The notes under the pieces are model-generated. The model saw only the letters and a program-made list of their open reading frames with translations, did not search any database and was not told where the DNA came from. From assembly GCF_013004105.1 (NCBI RefSeq), contig NZ_CP053085.1, positions 1,798,001-1,862,000 on the forward strand: DNA of 64,000 bases, written 5' to 3'. The stretch is from Gemmatimonas groenlandica (GTDB lineage Bacteria > Gemmatimonadota > Gemmatimonadetes > Gemmatimonadales > Gemmatimonadaceae). How positions within the stretch are numbered: position 1 is the stretch's first letter; each line of letters starts with the position of its first letter. Shown here piece by piece: positions 16,226-24,835 of the stretch. A program made the translations under genes and the position numbers.

Positions 16226-18403
16226 CTACGGTGCCACGCTCCACCGCCAGCGTAGGCCGGCGTACAACTGTCGGGCAAAGGCGGGCGTCCACAAGTTCGG
16301 CTGCTGATTGAGCAGATTGTTCACGCCACCGGACACTTCGAGTTCGCGTGTCACCGCCAGACGCAGCTGCGCGTCGACCGACAACAACGCGCCCTGACGA
16401 CCGATGATGCCGCTTTCCGTGGAGAACGGTCCGGTGATCGGCGCGCCGCTCGGAATGCCGACGAGCGGTGCATTCCCGGTATATCGTACCGAGGCATCGG
16501 TGGAGAGTCCCCGTCGCACGGTCCATTCGCGCGCCACGCGCAGTCGCGCCGTGTGCGACGCACGGCGGCTGAGTGGCAGCCCCGAGTTCAGATCGCGCGC
16601 CCGCAGGAAGTCGTAGCCCAGCGTAACCTCCGTGGCGCCCGCATTCAGGCGCGCATTGGTCTCCACGCCCTGCGTTCGGGCGCGCGCCACGTTGACGTAG
16701 CGATACGTTTGGAATCCGGCCGCGTTGTCACCCTCGTACCGCCAGTCGACGAGACCAGACACGTCGTTGCGATACCCTTCCACATCGAAGGAGACCAACT
16801 GGCTCGGCGCCCACGTGCCGCCAACGCTCGTGCTCCACGATGATTCCGGCAGCAGCTCAGGATTGCCCTCGAGTGTGTAACCGCCCGCCGGATTGGTGAA
16901 GGTGTAGCGAATCTCCTTGAAGCCCGGCGCGCGGAATCCTCGCGCCACGTTGCTGCGCAGGCGCACACGCGACGACGTCTGCCAGGCCACGCCGAACGAC
17001 GGATTGGTGCTGCTGCCCCACAGCGTGCTGTTCGTATGTCGTGCGCCGACCGTCATGAGCAGCGCACCGAGTGTCCAGGAGTCGCGGGCGAACACTTCCG
17101 TCACCTGCTCATCGGCGCTGTCCCCCGTCACCTTCTTCGGTGCCACCAGTGTGCGATGCGAACGCTGCGCGCCGACGTCGATCGCATGGGCGCCGACCAC
17201 GTGCGTATACGACAGCAGATAACGCCCCTGTCGCTCCCGCTGCTCGAGCGAATCAGCCGAGCCTTTGATCGGCAGCAGTTCGCGGGACTGACGGTACTGA
17301 TACACGAACCGCTGCTCGAAGGCGCGCGCGCGGACGTTGCCACCGAACAACGGCCCACGGACTTCGGCGAAGCCCTGCCCGCCGCGATTGTCGATGAATC
17401 CATTGAAGGCGGCGTCCACGGGAAAGCGCTGACGTTCCTGCGATCCTTGCATGTCGAGCCGCAGCGCCCACTTGTCGGTGAGCGCATAGCGGAAGTCCGT
17501 GCGCACATCGTAAATGCGATTGAACGTCGAGCCGATCGCGTTGTATCCGGTCACGCGATCGGACTGGCGCCACCCTCCATTCATGCGGTAGCCGAACTTT
17601 CCCACCGTCTGGCTCACGCCCACGGACGATTCCTGTCGTCCCAGTCCGCCTTCGCGCGCGAGCGCGTCGAGCGTCAGGTGTTGGGTCGGTGCCGCCTGCA
17701 CGATGTTGATGACGCCACCCAATGCGTCGCTGCCGAACTCCACGCTCGATGGCCCCTTCGTGACCTCGATGCGCTCGGTCGCGATGGTACTCAGTCGGCC
17801 GATGTCACGGCTCTCGATGAGCGCGCCCGCCACGGGTTCACCGTCCACCAAGACGAGCACTCGCGAATCGTCGAACCCACGAATCGAGATCGATGTCTTC
17901 GACGGCGGCGCGGGAAGCTCCTGCAATCCCGGCAATTGACGCAGCAATTGATTGGCCGAGACCGCCGCCACGGCATCGAGTTCTTCACGTCCGATCACGG
18001 TCACGCTACGCGGCGATTCGCTGGCGCGGATGACGCGCTGACCCATCGTCGTCGTGAACACCGGCAGCACGGTGGCCAACGCCACCAACCGCACCACCGG
18101 TGTGCTGCTCTGCACCACCGTTCGGAGCTCGGCAAATCCGAGCGCCCGCACAATCAGCGAATCGCCCACCGACGCCGCGACGCGAAACGTGCCGCGTTCA
18201 TCGGTGCGGGCGCGCGCGCCGGTTCGTGGCAGGCGTACTTCGGCCGACAACACCGGCGCTCCATCGTTCTTTCCAAGCACCGTGCCCTGCACCGCAACCG
18301 CGCTCTGCGCGTGAGCCGGTCCGCCAGACACGACGGCCAGCATCAACGCGCAGCAGAGCGGCATCATCCGATACGACATCGCGGTGCGCCGGACATCGCT
18401 CAT
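16226..18403 (-). CDS. TonB-dependent outer-membrane receptor (probable haem receptor)
   Basis: Encodes 725 residues. Its ATG at 18403 overlaps the TGA of the HmuY-like gene (ATGA). The order is: signal peptide (MMPLCCALMLAVVSGGPAHAQ), a CarboxypepD_reg-like domain (VQGTVLGKNDGAPVLSAEVRLP), a plug domain (SVTVIGREELDAVAA, LLRQLPGLQELPAPP, IRGFDDSRVLVLVDGEPV, GPSSVEFGSDALGGVINIV), then a long beta-barrel ending in the aromatic-rich YAGLRWRWSVAP. It should import a ligand through the outer membrane using TonB energy. Coupling to a HmuY-like lipoprotein suggests haem as the ligand, by analogy with the HmuY-HmuR pair. I see no Fur box I would trust. Confidence 0.92.
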   Translation of the reverse strand: MSDVRRTAMSYRMMPLCCALMLAVVSGGPAHAQSAVAVQGTVLGKNDGAPVLSAEVRLPRTGARARTDERGTFRVAASVGDSLIVRALGFAELRTVVQSSTPVVRLVALATVLPVFTTTMGQRVIRASESPRSVTVIGREELDAVAAVSANQLLRQLPGLQELPAPPSKTSISIRGFDDSRVLVLVDGEPVAGALIESRDIGRLSTIATERIEVTKGPSSVEFGSDALGGVINIVQAAPTQHLTLDALAREGGLGRQESSVGVSQTVGKFGYRMNGGWRQSDRVTGYNAIGSTFNRIYDVRTDFRYALTDKWALRLDMQGSQERQRFPVDAAFNGFIDNRGGQGFAEVRGPLFGGNVRARAFEQRFVYQYRQSRELLPIKGSADSLEQRERQGRYLLSYTHVVGAHAIDVGAQRSHRTLVAPKKVTGDSADEQVTEVFARDSWTLGALLMTVGARHTNSTLWGSSTNPSFGVAWQTSSRVRLRSNVARGFRAPGFKEIRYTFTNPAGGYTLEGNPELLPESSWSTSVGGTWAPSQLVSFDVEGYRNDVSGLVDWRYEGDNAAGFQTYRYVNVARARTQGVETNARLNAGATEVTLGYDFLRARDLNSGLPLSRRASHTARLRVAREWTVRRGLSTDASVRYTGNAPLVGIPSGAPITGPFSTESGIIGRQGALLSVDAQLRLAVTRELEVSGGVNNLLNQQPNLWTPAFARQLYAGLRWRWSVAP

Positions 18404-19467
18404 CGAATGCGGGCGTAGCGAATCGTCGGAAAGCCCGCCACACCGGTGTTGCTGTAGTAGTCGGTGACCTGGAGCTTGTAGACGCGCGTGCCCGACTTCA
18501 CGAGATACGTGTTGAACGCCGCGTGCAAGCGGTCGTTGCCCTGCAGGTTGTAGCGGAACGGAGCGCTCTTATCGAGCACGGAGTTCGGGATCGGCCCCAC
18601 CAACGTCGAGAGGAAGGTCGCGAACTGCGGCGCATCGCTGGCGATCGTCGCGTTGGCGAACGCCGGAGAGGTCGGCCCCGGATACGAGCCGGCGTTGCAC
18701 GCGACATTGGGCACGAGCGACAGTTGGTTCGCGGCGGGATTGAACTCGAGATCCCAGTTGCAGCCGGCGCCGGTGACCACGGCATTGGTGGCGAGACTGA
18801 TCTGACGCACGCCGTTGGCCGGCGCAATCGCCAGCGTCTGCACCGCACCGAGAGTGCTGCCGGTCTGCAGGCGCGACTCGAGGTACAGCGTGTCCACCGC
18901 AAACGTCTGCGTGAACTTGATGCGGGTGGCGCGGAACACCGCGAACGTACCATTGGCCAGACGCAGCTTCCAATAGTTCGCCGGATTCGCCGTCGGAATG
19001 CCGCTCAGGTTCAGGTAGCCCTGCTTGTTCTCCGTCAAACGATCGGTCTGAAACTGATCGTCGGCGGGAATCTGCGCCACGCGCACCCCATCGAAGTCGG
19101 CGAGCGTCGCGGCCGGTGTGAAGGCCAAAACCTGCGCGTCACTGGTCGTCTTGTTGTTGTCGAGTGCGAAGCCAAGCACGTTCTTGCTCGTCGCGCCGCC
19201 AACTGCCGGCGAGTTCAAACGGACTTCGTAGCGACGGAATGCCAGATCCCAGTCGGCGGTGCGCGGCACCAAGGTGCCGGAAGCAAAGCTGAAGAACACG
19301 AGGGTGTCGGTGCTGCTCGCGTTGAGCGGACCGAACGACACCACCTGGTTGATGGCCGGCTCCGGTGTGCCGGCACCCGGACCAGTGGCGTTCGACTCGC
19401 CTTCACACGCGCCGAGCACAGCGAGGGAGGCCACCGACAACAGCGACCGCATCATCATCGACTTCAT
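18400..19467 (-). CDS. HmuY-like lipoprotein (putative haem binding)
   Basis: Encodes 355 residues. I choose the ATG at 19467 because it places a lipoprotein signal directly after it (LLSVASLAVLGAC, lipidated Cys in the lipobox LGAC). HmuY-family features are the early DWDLAFRRYEVRLN and the C-terminal VYKLQVTDYYSNTGVAGFPTIRYARI. HmuY of Porphyromonas is a surface haem-binding lipoprotein that passes haem to the TonB receptor HmuR; here the coupled downstream gene encodes such a receptor. It is longer than HmuY, with an added middle region of about 130 residues. Haem as the ligand is inferred from family and context. Confidence 0.8.
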   Translation of the reverse strand: MKSMMMRSLLSVASLAVLGACEGESNATGPGAGTPEPAINQVVSFGPLNASSTDTLVFFSFASGTLVPRTADWDLAFRRYEVRLNSPAVGGATSKNVLGFALDNNKTTSDAQVLAFTPAATLADFDGVRVAQIPADDQFQTDRLTENKQGYLNLSGIPTANPANYWKLRLANGTFAVFRATRIKFTQTFAVDTLYLESRLQTGSTLGAVQTLAIAPANGVRQISLATNAVVTGAGCNWDLEFNPAANQLSLVPNVACNAGSYPGPTSPAFANATIASDAPQFATFLSTLVGPIPNSVLDKSAPFRYNLQGNDRLHAAFNTYLVKSGTRVYKLQVTDYYSNTGVAGFPTIRYARIR

Positions 19468-19626
19468 ATAGGAGAGAGCGCAGCAGAGATTCGATTGAGT
19501 CGAGCAGCACCGGCGGATATCGCCCGCCCGTGCGCGAAGCTGGACAGTACCTATGCGCACGGCGCTGCTGCATTCGTATTTCTAACGAGGTGATCGTAGG
19601 GGAATCCCTGCGTTACTCTTGATACC

Positions 19627-20397
19627 ATGAGCACACCGACTCTCTCCGATCGCCCCGTACTCGTCATCACGGGGGCGAGTGGCGGCATTGGGGCCGCGCT
19701 GGCGCGTCACGTGGCGCCTACGCACGCCTTGTCCCTCGTCGCACGACGCGCCGCTGAACTCCAGGCCGTGGGCGACGAGCTGAGGGCGACTGGATCGCGA
19801 GTCCTGACCATCACCGCCGATGTCACAAGCCGCGCCGAGGTCCAGCGCGTCGTGCGCGAGACGCTGGCGCGCTTCGGACGAATCGATGCCTGGGTCAATA
19901 ACGTCGGTCAGGGCATCACGCGCATGCCGTCCGAACTCACCGACGACGACATCGACGACATGATGCGGATCAACGTGAAGTCGGCGCTGTACGGCATGCA
20001 GGAGGTGCTGCCGCATTTCCAGGCGACCGGCCGCGGACACATCGTCAATGTCTCGTCCATGCTGGGGCGCGCGCCCTTCGCCCTGCAACGCTCGGCCTAC
20101 AGCGCAGCGAAGCATTTCCTCAACGCACTCACGGCGAATTTCCGCACCGAGGTGCAGGCGACCCACCCGGACATTCAGGTCTCCCTGGTCTCTCCGGGCG
20201 TCGTGCGCACGGAGTTCGGCCTGAATGCCCGCCATGGTGGCGTCGACTCGCGCGCGCTACCGGAATCGCAGAGCGCCGACGACGTGGCGGCCGTGATCGC
20301 CGCCGTGCTTCATGACCGCCGACCGGACGTCTATACCCGTACCGGATCGGCGGCGCGCATTGCCGGCATGTACGCGTCGATCGGCGTCGACCCGTAA
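19627..20397 (+). CDS. Short-chain dehydrogenase/reductase
   Basis: Encodes 256 residues. It is a classical SDR with all key residues: nucleotide motif TGASGGIG (15-22), NNVG at 91-94, Ser in NVSS (143/144), and the catalytic pair Y158 and K162 in YSAAK. It should catalyse an NAD(P)-dependent oxidoreduction; the substrate cannot be told. The N-terminus has no signal, so it is cytosolic. The gene stands alone: divergent from the HmuY-like gene and convergent with the carboxylate-amine ligase, with both stop codons inside one hairpin. It contrasts with the SDR-like protein at 5812, which lacks these residues. Confidence 0.9.
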   Translation: MSTPTLSDRPVLVITGASGGIGAALARHVAPTHALSLVARRAAELQAVGDELRATGSRVLTITADVTSRAEVQRVVRETLARFGRIDAWVNNVGQGITRMPSELTDDDIDDMMRINVKSALYGMQEVLPHFQATGRGHIVNVSSMLGRAPFALQRSAYSAAKHFLNALTANFRTEVQATHPDIQVSLVSPGVVRTEFGLNARHGGVDSRALPESQSADDVAAVIAAVLHDRRPDVYTRTGSAARIAGMYASIGVDP

Positions 20398-20411
20398 CGC
20401 GTAGTTACGGG
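20391..20411. terminator. Hairpin spanning two convergent stop codons
   Basis: The 8-bp arms cccgtaac and gttacggg flank the 5-base loop gcgta. The left arm contains the TAA of the SDR gene and the right arm contains the TAA of the minus-strand ligase gene. The pairing is perfect and could act as a compact two-way terminator, though there is no T-run on either side. Confidence 0.45.
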
Positions 20412-21625
20412 ACTGACTGCCCTCGCACCGCCGACAACGGGGCAGTCGGGGTGGGCATCGATCCCGGAACAGCCGCCTCACGTGAGTTCGCCGACTCGAG
20501 CGGCGGACCAAGGAACGGCTCGCATACCCCCTCGGCCGTCTCGCGGATGAGCTGGTCGACGACCGCCCGCAGATCTCCAGTTCGCGCATACGTCGCCAAC
20601 TGACGCTGGGCGCTCGACCCTTCGTCGAGGATGCGAAACGCATACTCGACTTCCTTTCGCGTACCGAGCTCGTCGAGCACGTCGTCGAGGAACCACTCCA
20701 CCAGCTCGCGGATCAGCACCGGTGCCGGCAGCTCCTCCTTCTTGCCGAAGTCGATCAGCTTGCCGCCGAGTCCCCAACGGACGGCGCGCCACTTGTTCTC
20801 TTCAATGAGATCCTGGGCGTACACGCGGAACGTCATGTTGTCGCGACGCAGCTTCCACATCTTGGCGACAACGGCCTGCAGAATGGCCGCGATGCATACC
20901 GCCTCATCGACCTTCGTGTTCACATCGCAGGCGCGGAACTCGAGCGTCGGGTAGATGTGGTGCGGGCGCACGTCCCACCAGATCTTCGATCCATCCGGAA
21001 TGCTGCGCGTTTTCACCAGCGTGTCCACGAGATCGGCGTAGTCGCCCCATCCGTTCAGGATGCGCGGTACACCGGTGCGCGGAAAGTTCTTGAACACGAT
21101 GCTGCGATAGGAATGCAGCCCCGTGTTGCGACCGAACCAGAACGGCGACGATGTGGACAAACACAAAATGTGAGGCAGGATGTAACGCGCGGCGTTCAGG
21201 CAGTCGATCCGGAATTCCGGATCTTCAATGCCCACATGCACATGCGTCCCGAAAATGAGCAGGCGGTGGGCCAGGTCCTGCAGCTCCGCCTTCACGCCGA
21301 GGTATCGCTCCTTCGGCGTCATCTCCTGATTCATCCAGTTGGAGAAGGGATGCGTACCGGCCGAGGCGATGGTCAGGCCATGCTGACCGGCCGCCTTGAT
21401 GACCAACCCACGCAGCTTCACCAGCTCCGAGCGCAGTTCCGCAATCGAGGAGCAGACCTTCGTGCCGATCTCCACCTGACATTGGTGGAGCTCAGCTTTG
21501 ACGTCGGCCAACTGTGCGTCGTTGCTCGACACCAACGCATCGAACCCGGGCGTGAGGTCACGCGTGACGGGGTCGATGATCTGGTACTCTTCCTCGATTC
21601 CGACCGTTAGGCTCGGAGCGCGCAT
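20405..21625 (-). CDS. Carboxylate-amine ligase, GCS2 family (YbdK-like)
   Basis: Encodes 406 residues from an ATG that directly follows the GATase stop (TAA then ATG, no gap). The family joins a carboxylate, often glutamate, to an amine using ATP. The GCS2 start motif GIEEEYQIID is at 9-18; HQCQVEIGTKVC, FGTHVHVGIEDPE and WWDVRPHHIYPTLEFRACD follow. E. coli YbdK has weak gamma-glutamylcysteine synthetase activity, so this could make a gamma-glutamyl compound. It is the last gene of a run that also contains a GATase and two ATP-grasp-like proteins, so its product may be modified by them. The actual substrate is unknown. Confidence 0.88.
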   Translation of the reverse strand: MRAPSLTVGIEEEYQIIDPVTRDLTPGFDALVSSNDAQLADVKAELHQCQVEIGTKVCSSIAELRSELVKLRGLVIKAAGQHGLTIASAGTHPFSNWMNQEMTPKERYLGVKAELQDLAHRLLIFGTHVHVGIEDPEFRIDCLNAARYILPHILCLSTSSPFWFGRNTGLHSYRSIVFKNFPRTGVPRILNGWGDYADLVDTLVKTRSIPDGSKIWWDVRPHHIYPTLEFRACDVNTKVDEAVCIAAILQAVVAKMWKLRRDNMTFRVYAQDLIEENKWRAVRWGLGGKLIDFGKKEELPAPVLIRELVEWFLDDVLDELGTRKEVEYAFRILDEGSSAQRQLATYARTGDLRAVVDQLIRETAEGVCEPFLGPPLESANSREAAVPGSMPTPTAPLSAVRGQSVP

Positions 21626-22423
21626 TTAACCCCCCACGCCCACACGGGACGTGCTGTTCGCCGTGGACCAATCCATAGCGGCACGAATGAAGCCGCCGAA
21701 CAGATGTCGGGTATGTGGATCCGCCATCTCGAGCACTTCCGGGTGCCATTGCACCCCGATCAGAAACGCGTCACCGTCGCCCTCGACTGCCTCGATCAAC
21801 CCGTCATCGGCGGTCGCCGAGGCCACGAGATGCTGCCCCAGCTGCTTGATGCCCTGATGATGCATGCTGTTCACGGGCGCCCGTGTGGATTCCAGCAACC
21901 GTGACAGCTTTGTGTCCGCCACAATATCGACCTCGTGCGCGAGGTGGTCGCGCTCGAAGCCCGCCGTCGGAAAAAAATCGTGCTTGTTGAAAGACGGCTT
22001 TTGTGATGCGAGGTCCTGCCAGAGCGTACCGCCCGAGGCCACGTTGATCACCTGCAGACCACGGCAGAGACCGAAGACGGGCTTACCGTCCTCGATGGCC
22101 CATCGCACCAATTGCAGCTCCACGCGGTCGCGCGCGGGGTCCAGATTGCCACATTCCTTCCGGACCGTCTCGCCGTACTCGGCCGGATTGATATCGACGC
22201 CACCCGGAATCAGGATGCCGTCGAGCCGCTCGTAGATCTCGCGAAGTGTGAGCAGATCGTCGTCGAGCAGCGGGATCATCCAGGGCACGGCACCCACCAT
22301 GGTGGCGGCCAGGAAGTAGCGCTGATTCATCACCCACGACGATGGCAATCCGGGTGGAATGCCGTCGATCGAGTGCAGCGTTTGTGTGGTCAGCCCGATC
22401 ACCGGGCGTTTCAAAGACGACAT
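21626..22423 (-). CDS. Class I glutamine-amidotransferase-like gamma-glutamyl hydrolase (PuuD-like)
   Basis: Encodes 265 residues. Its ATG overlaps the stop of the upstream ATP-grasp-like gene by one base (TGATG). The C26-type triad is present: C120 in FGLCRGLQ, H227 and E229 in GVQWHPE. PGGVDINPAEYGE is typical of the gamma-glutamyl-GABA hydrolase group, and HHQGI is kept. The family splits gamma-glutamyl amides or moves ammonia from glutamine. Lying between a ligase that could form gamma-glutamyl bonds and two ATP-grasp proteins, it may cleave or trim a pathway intermediate. There is no signal peptide. Confidence 0.9.
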   Translation of the reverse strand: MSSLKRPVIGLTTQTLHSIDGIPPGLPSSWVMNQRYFLAATMVGAVPWMIPLLDDDLLTLREIYERLDGILIPGGVDINPAEYGETVRKECGNLDPARDRVELQLVRWAIEDGKPVFGLCRGLQVINVASGGTLWQDLASQKPSFNKHDFFPTAGFERDHLAHEVDIVADTKLSRLLESTRAPVNSMHHQGIKQLGQHLVASATADDGLIEAVEGDGDAFLIGVQWHPEVLEMADPHTRHLFGGFIRAAMDWSTANSTSRVGVGG

Positions 22424-23775
22424 CAGCGTGGTTCAACAAGAAAGGTAGGAACGTTCGAGCCACCGCCGGCGGTGACGTTGAGCAGCGGATCGGTCGCAAT
22501 GCGCGTGAGACACCCAGACATCGTAATGCCGTCCGCGAGAAAGGGCGCGGTATCGAGCATGCGTTCTCCAAGATGTAGCGCGCCGTCGGTCCAGGCCGGC
22601 CACAATTCGCTGGGGATCTCCACCCGCTCCTGCACGATATATGGCTCGGCAAGGGCCGTCGCGATCGCCGCTGCCCACTCGGCGTCGTTCACCGTCCAGC
22701 CCAGCACGATCCCCTTTCCGCCGTACTCATCGTTGGGCTTGAGCACGAGCGTCGCGCGGTTGGCGGCGGTGAATTCCAGGAGATCGACGCGACTGTCGCC
22801 ATACTGCGTGTGTCGCGCCTGCACCACACGTGTCCACGGCACATGGGCGGAGACGGCTGCCCGTTCGTCGGCGGTGAGCAGCGGCGCCTGCCGTTCGTCA
22901 CTTAACACGGCAAGTGAGGCCTTCTTATGTAACATCTTGCAGCGAAACGGGTTCACCATGCACACCGCACCTTCACGCACAGCTCGGACGACGGGTGAAT
23001 CGAGCCCTTCACGCGTCACCAGTTCGTCGATCAATACGCGCTTGTAGATCAGCGTGACGTGCTTGCCACCGATCATCAGCTTGCCGTTCGTGTACTCCGC
23101 GTCACGCGGGTCGCCGATGAACGCGTCGATCCCGAGCGCTTTGAACTCGCGCTCGAAGAGCACGAACTCGCTGTACGTCGGCACTTCCTTCCAATCGAGA
23201 ATGACGATCGTGGGCGCCTCGCGCACCCCGCGCCAGCGGTAGTACGCGTTGAGGAGCGAGTGCACGACCGACGGCGCGGCGGGCAGCGGCACGGCGACAT
23301 GCGTCCGGCTGAACTCATGCATGACCGGCAACGACAGAAACGCGCGCGACAACGCATCGTTGTATGCCGCCCCAGCCGGCGTCTCCGCGTTGAATTCCGT
23401 GAACTTGAGCCCGCCCCGCCCTTCCGCGAAAAAGGCATCGAGGCGGGAGGTCGGGCTGGCGACGTCGAAGCCGGGGTCGGCATGGATCAGCTGCTCTTCC
23501 CAAGCCGTCAACCCGAACTGGGCACGTAAAGCCGAGTCCGCCATGGCAGCCACGCGGACCTTTTCGAACGCCGATCCGACCAGGGCACAGGCGCGGGCCA
23601 GCTGCTGGTATTGCCCGAGACCAAGGAAGCGCGGGCGTAAGACACTGCACAACGCGCGCTCTCCAAAAAAGAGCCCGTCATGCCGGAGCTGCCGTTCAAG
23701 GACTTCGGCGCTCGCCTGCGCAATCGCGCGATCCTGCAGCGCATCGTGGTACCGCGCGATCGCGGATGTGGACAT
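22423..23775 (-). CDS. ATP-grasp-like ligase, possibly circularly permuted
   Basis: Encodes 450 residues with no signal peptide. FTEFNAETPAG at 125-135 and VTLIYKRVLIDEL at 240-252 recall circularly permuted ATP-grasp and glutathionylspermidine-synthase-like proteins. The nucleotide segment is LVLKPNDEYGGKGIVLGW, with K346 and a flexible glycine loop at 351-355, followed by YIVQERVEIP. The family makes amide bonds through acyl phosphates. The C-terminal half ends MSGCLTRIATDPLLNVTAGGGS, resembling the metal and nucleotide site of ATP-grasp folds. It is coupled to the GATase downstream. The family assignment comes from motifs; the permutation is suggested, not shown. Confidence 0.7.
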   Translation of the reverse strand: MSTSAIARYHDALQDRAIAQASAEVLERQLRHDGLFFGERALCSVLRPRFLGLGQYQQLARACALVGSAFEKVRVAAMADSALRAQFGLTAWEEQLIHADPGFDVASPTSRLDAFFAEGRGGLKFTEFNAETPAGAAYNDALSRAFLSLPVMHEFSRTHVAVPLPAAPSVVHSLLNAYYRWRGVREAPTIVILDWKEVPTYSEFVLFEREFKALGIDAFIGDPRDAEYTNGKLMIGGKHVTLIYKRVLIDELVTREGLDSPVVRAVREGAVCMVNPFRCKMLHKKASLAVLSDERQAPLLTADERAAVSAHVPWTRVVQARHTQYGDSRVDLLEFTAANRATLVLKPNDEYGGKGIVLGWTVNDAEWAAAIATALAEPYIVQERVEIPSELWPAWTDGALHLGERMLDTAPFLADGITMSGCLTRIATDPLLNVTAGGGSNVPTFLVEPR

Positions 23776-23830
23776 AAACTGTCGCTAAAGTTTGTGATCA
23801 ACCAACACGCCGTCGTGTACACATGAGTAT

Positions 23831-23898
23831 GGAGTATGGGGTACGGAGTACTCCGTAATACGGTACTCCGTACTCCGGTACTCCCTACCCCGTACTCC
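23831..23898. repeat. Inverted and tandem GTACTCC repeat between two ATP-grasp genes
   Basis: Twenty-base arms at 23831-23850 and 23879-23898 are complementary at 18 of 20 positions. Inside lies the perfect palindrome tacggagtactccgta (23842-23857) and more copies of tactccg. The element fills most of the 130-bp gap between codirectional genes, so the transcript would carry it as a large hairpin. It could be an attenuator or terminator, or a dispersed intergenic repeat. Confidence 0.7.
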
Positions 23899-23905
23899 CA
23901 ACCCC

Positions 23906-24835
23906 TTACTTCGCTGTTGTCGTTTCTCCAATCGCCACACCCTTCGGCTCCTTTCGCGGCGCCGTCGCCAGCTTGATCGCGAGATCCGCCATGTGCTCCA
24001 CGACCCATTCGAAGTAGGTCGGCGTGAGCGAATAGATATCCATGTCGGGAGCCGGGTTCATGAAGTCGATGGCGTAGGGTATGCCATCCTTCACGGCGAA
24101 CTCGACGGTGTTCATGTCGTACCCCAAGGCATTGCACAACGTGAGCGAGTCCTTGATGCAGCGGGCCTCGAGTTCCTTGCCCAGATAGCCCGGGTCCGGG
24201 ATGTAGCGGCGCTCGCCGGGGTCGTACGGCATCGGCAGCACTTCTTCGCGCCCGAGCGCCATGCAGCGCACGTAGGCGTCCCATTTGATGAACTCCTGCA
24301 CCACCATGGTGAGCAGTCCACTGTTGTTGTAATGGTGGATCAGCTCCTCCATCGAGTCGCAGATGTACACATCGCGCCAGCCGCCGCCGTGGGCGTCCTT
24401 GAGGACGCAGGGGAAGCCGATGTATTCGGCGACGCCCTTCCAGTCGAGCGGATAGGCCAGGTTGCGCAGCGACTCCGTATGCGAGATCCCAGGGATGTAG
24501 TCCTTGTTGGGCAGGACCATTGTCTTCGGGTGCGCCACGCCGTTCTGGATGGCTACCGTGGCGTCGTAGAACTTGTCATCGGCGGACCACATGAAGGGGT
24601 TGTTGACGACGGTCGTCCCCATCCGCGTCGCGTGCTTCAGGAAGGTGCGGTAGAACCCGACCTCATGCGAGATGCGGTCAATGATCAGCGAATACGGGAC
24701 ATCCTGGCCCATTCGCGTGGCGTCGAGCGTGATGTAGTCCGCGGTGACACCGGACTGCCGGCGCGCCACCGCTTCGAGAAAGGCGGGAGGAAACGACCAT
24801 TCCCGGCCGACGAGCAATCCGATCCGTGGTTCCAT
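23906..24835 (-). CDS. ATP-grasp-domain protein (RimK/D-Ala-ligase-like)
   Basis: Encodes 309 residues. The ATG at 24835 is chosen because MEPRIGLLVGREWSFPPAF starts a typical pre-ATP-grasp domain; the in-frame extension upstream covers the DnaA-box region and looks non-coding. The ATP-grasp core shows FPCVLKDAHGGGWRD (K146, glycine loop 150-152), VVQEFIKWDAYVRC (E181) and the metal site NTVEF/IDFMNPAPD (E245, D257, N260). It should activate a carboxylate with ATP and join it to an amine. It is the first gene of the leftward cluster. The product has no signal peptide. Substrates are unknown. Confidence 0.85.
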   Translation of the reverse strand: MEPRIGLLVGREWSFPPAFLEAVARRQSGVTADYITLDATRMGQDVPYSLIIDRISHEVGFYRTFLKHATRMGTTVVNNPFMWSADDKFYDATVAIQNGVAHPKTMVLPNKDYIPGISHTESLRNLAYPLDWKGVAEYIGFPCVLKDAHGGGWRDVYICDSMEELIHHYNNSGLLTMVVQEFIKWDAYVRCMALGREEVLPMPYDPGERRYIPDPGYLGKELEARCIKDSLTLCNALGYDMNTVEFAVKDGIPYAIDFMNPAPDMDIYSLTPTYFEWVVEHMADLAIKLATAPRKEPKGVAIGETTTAK

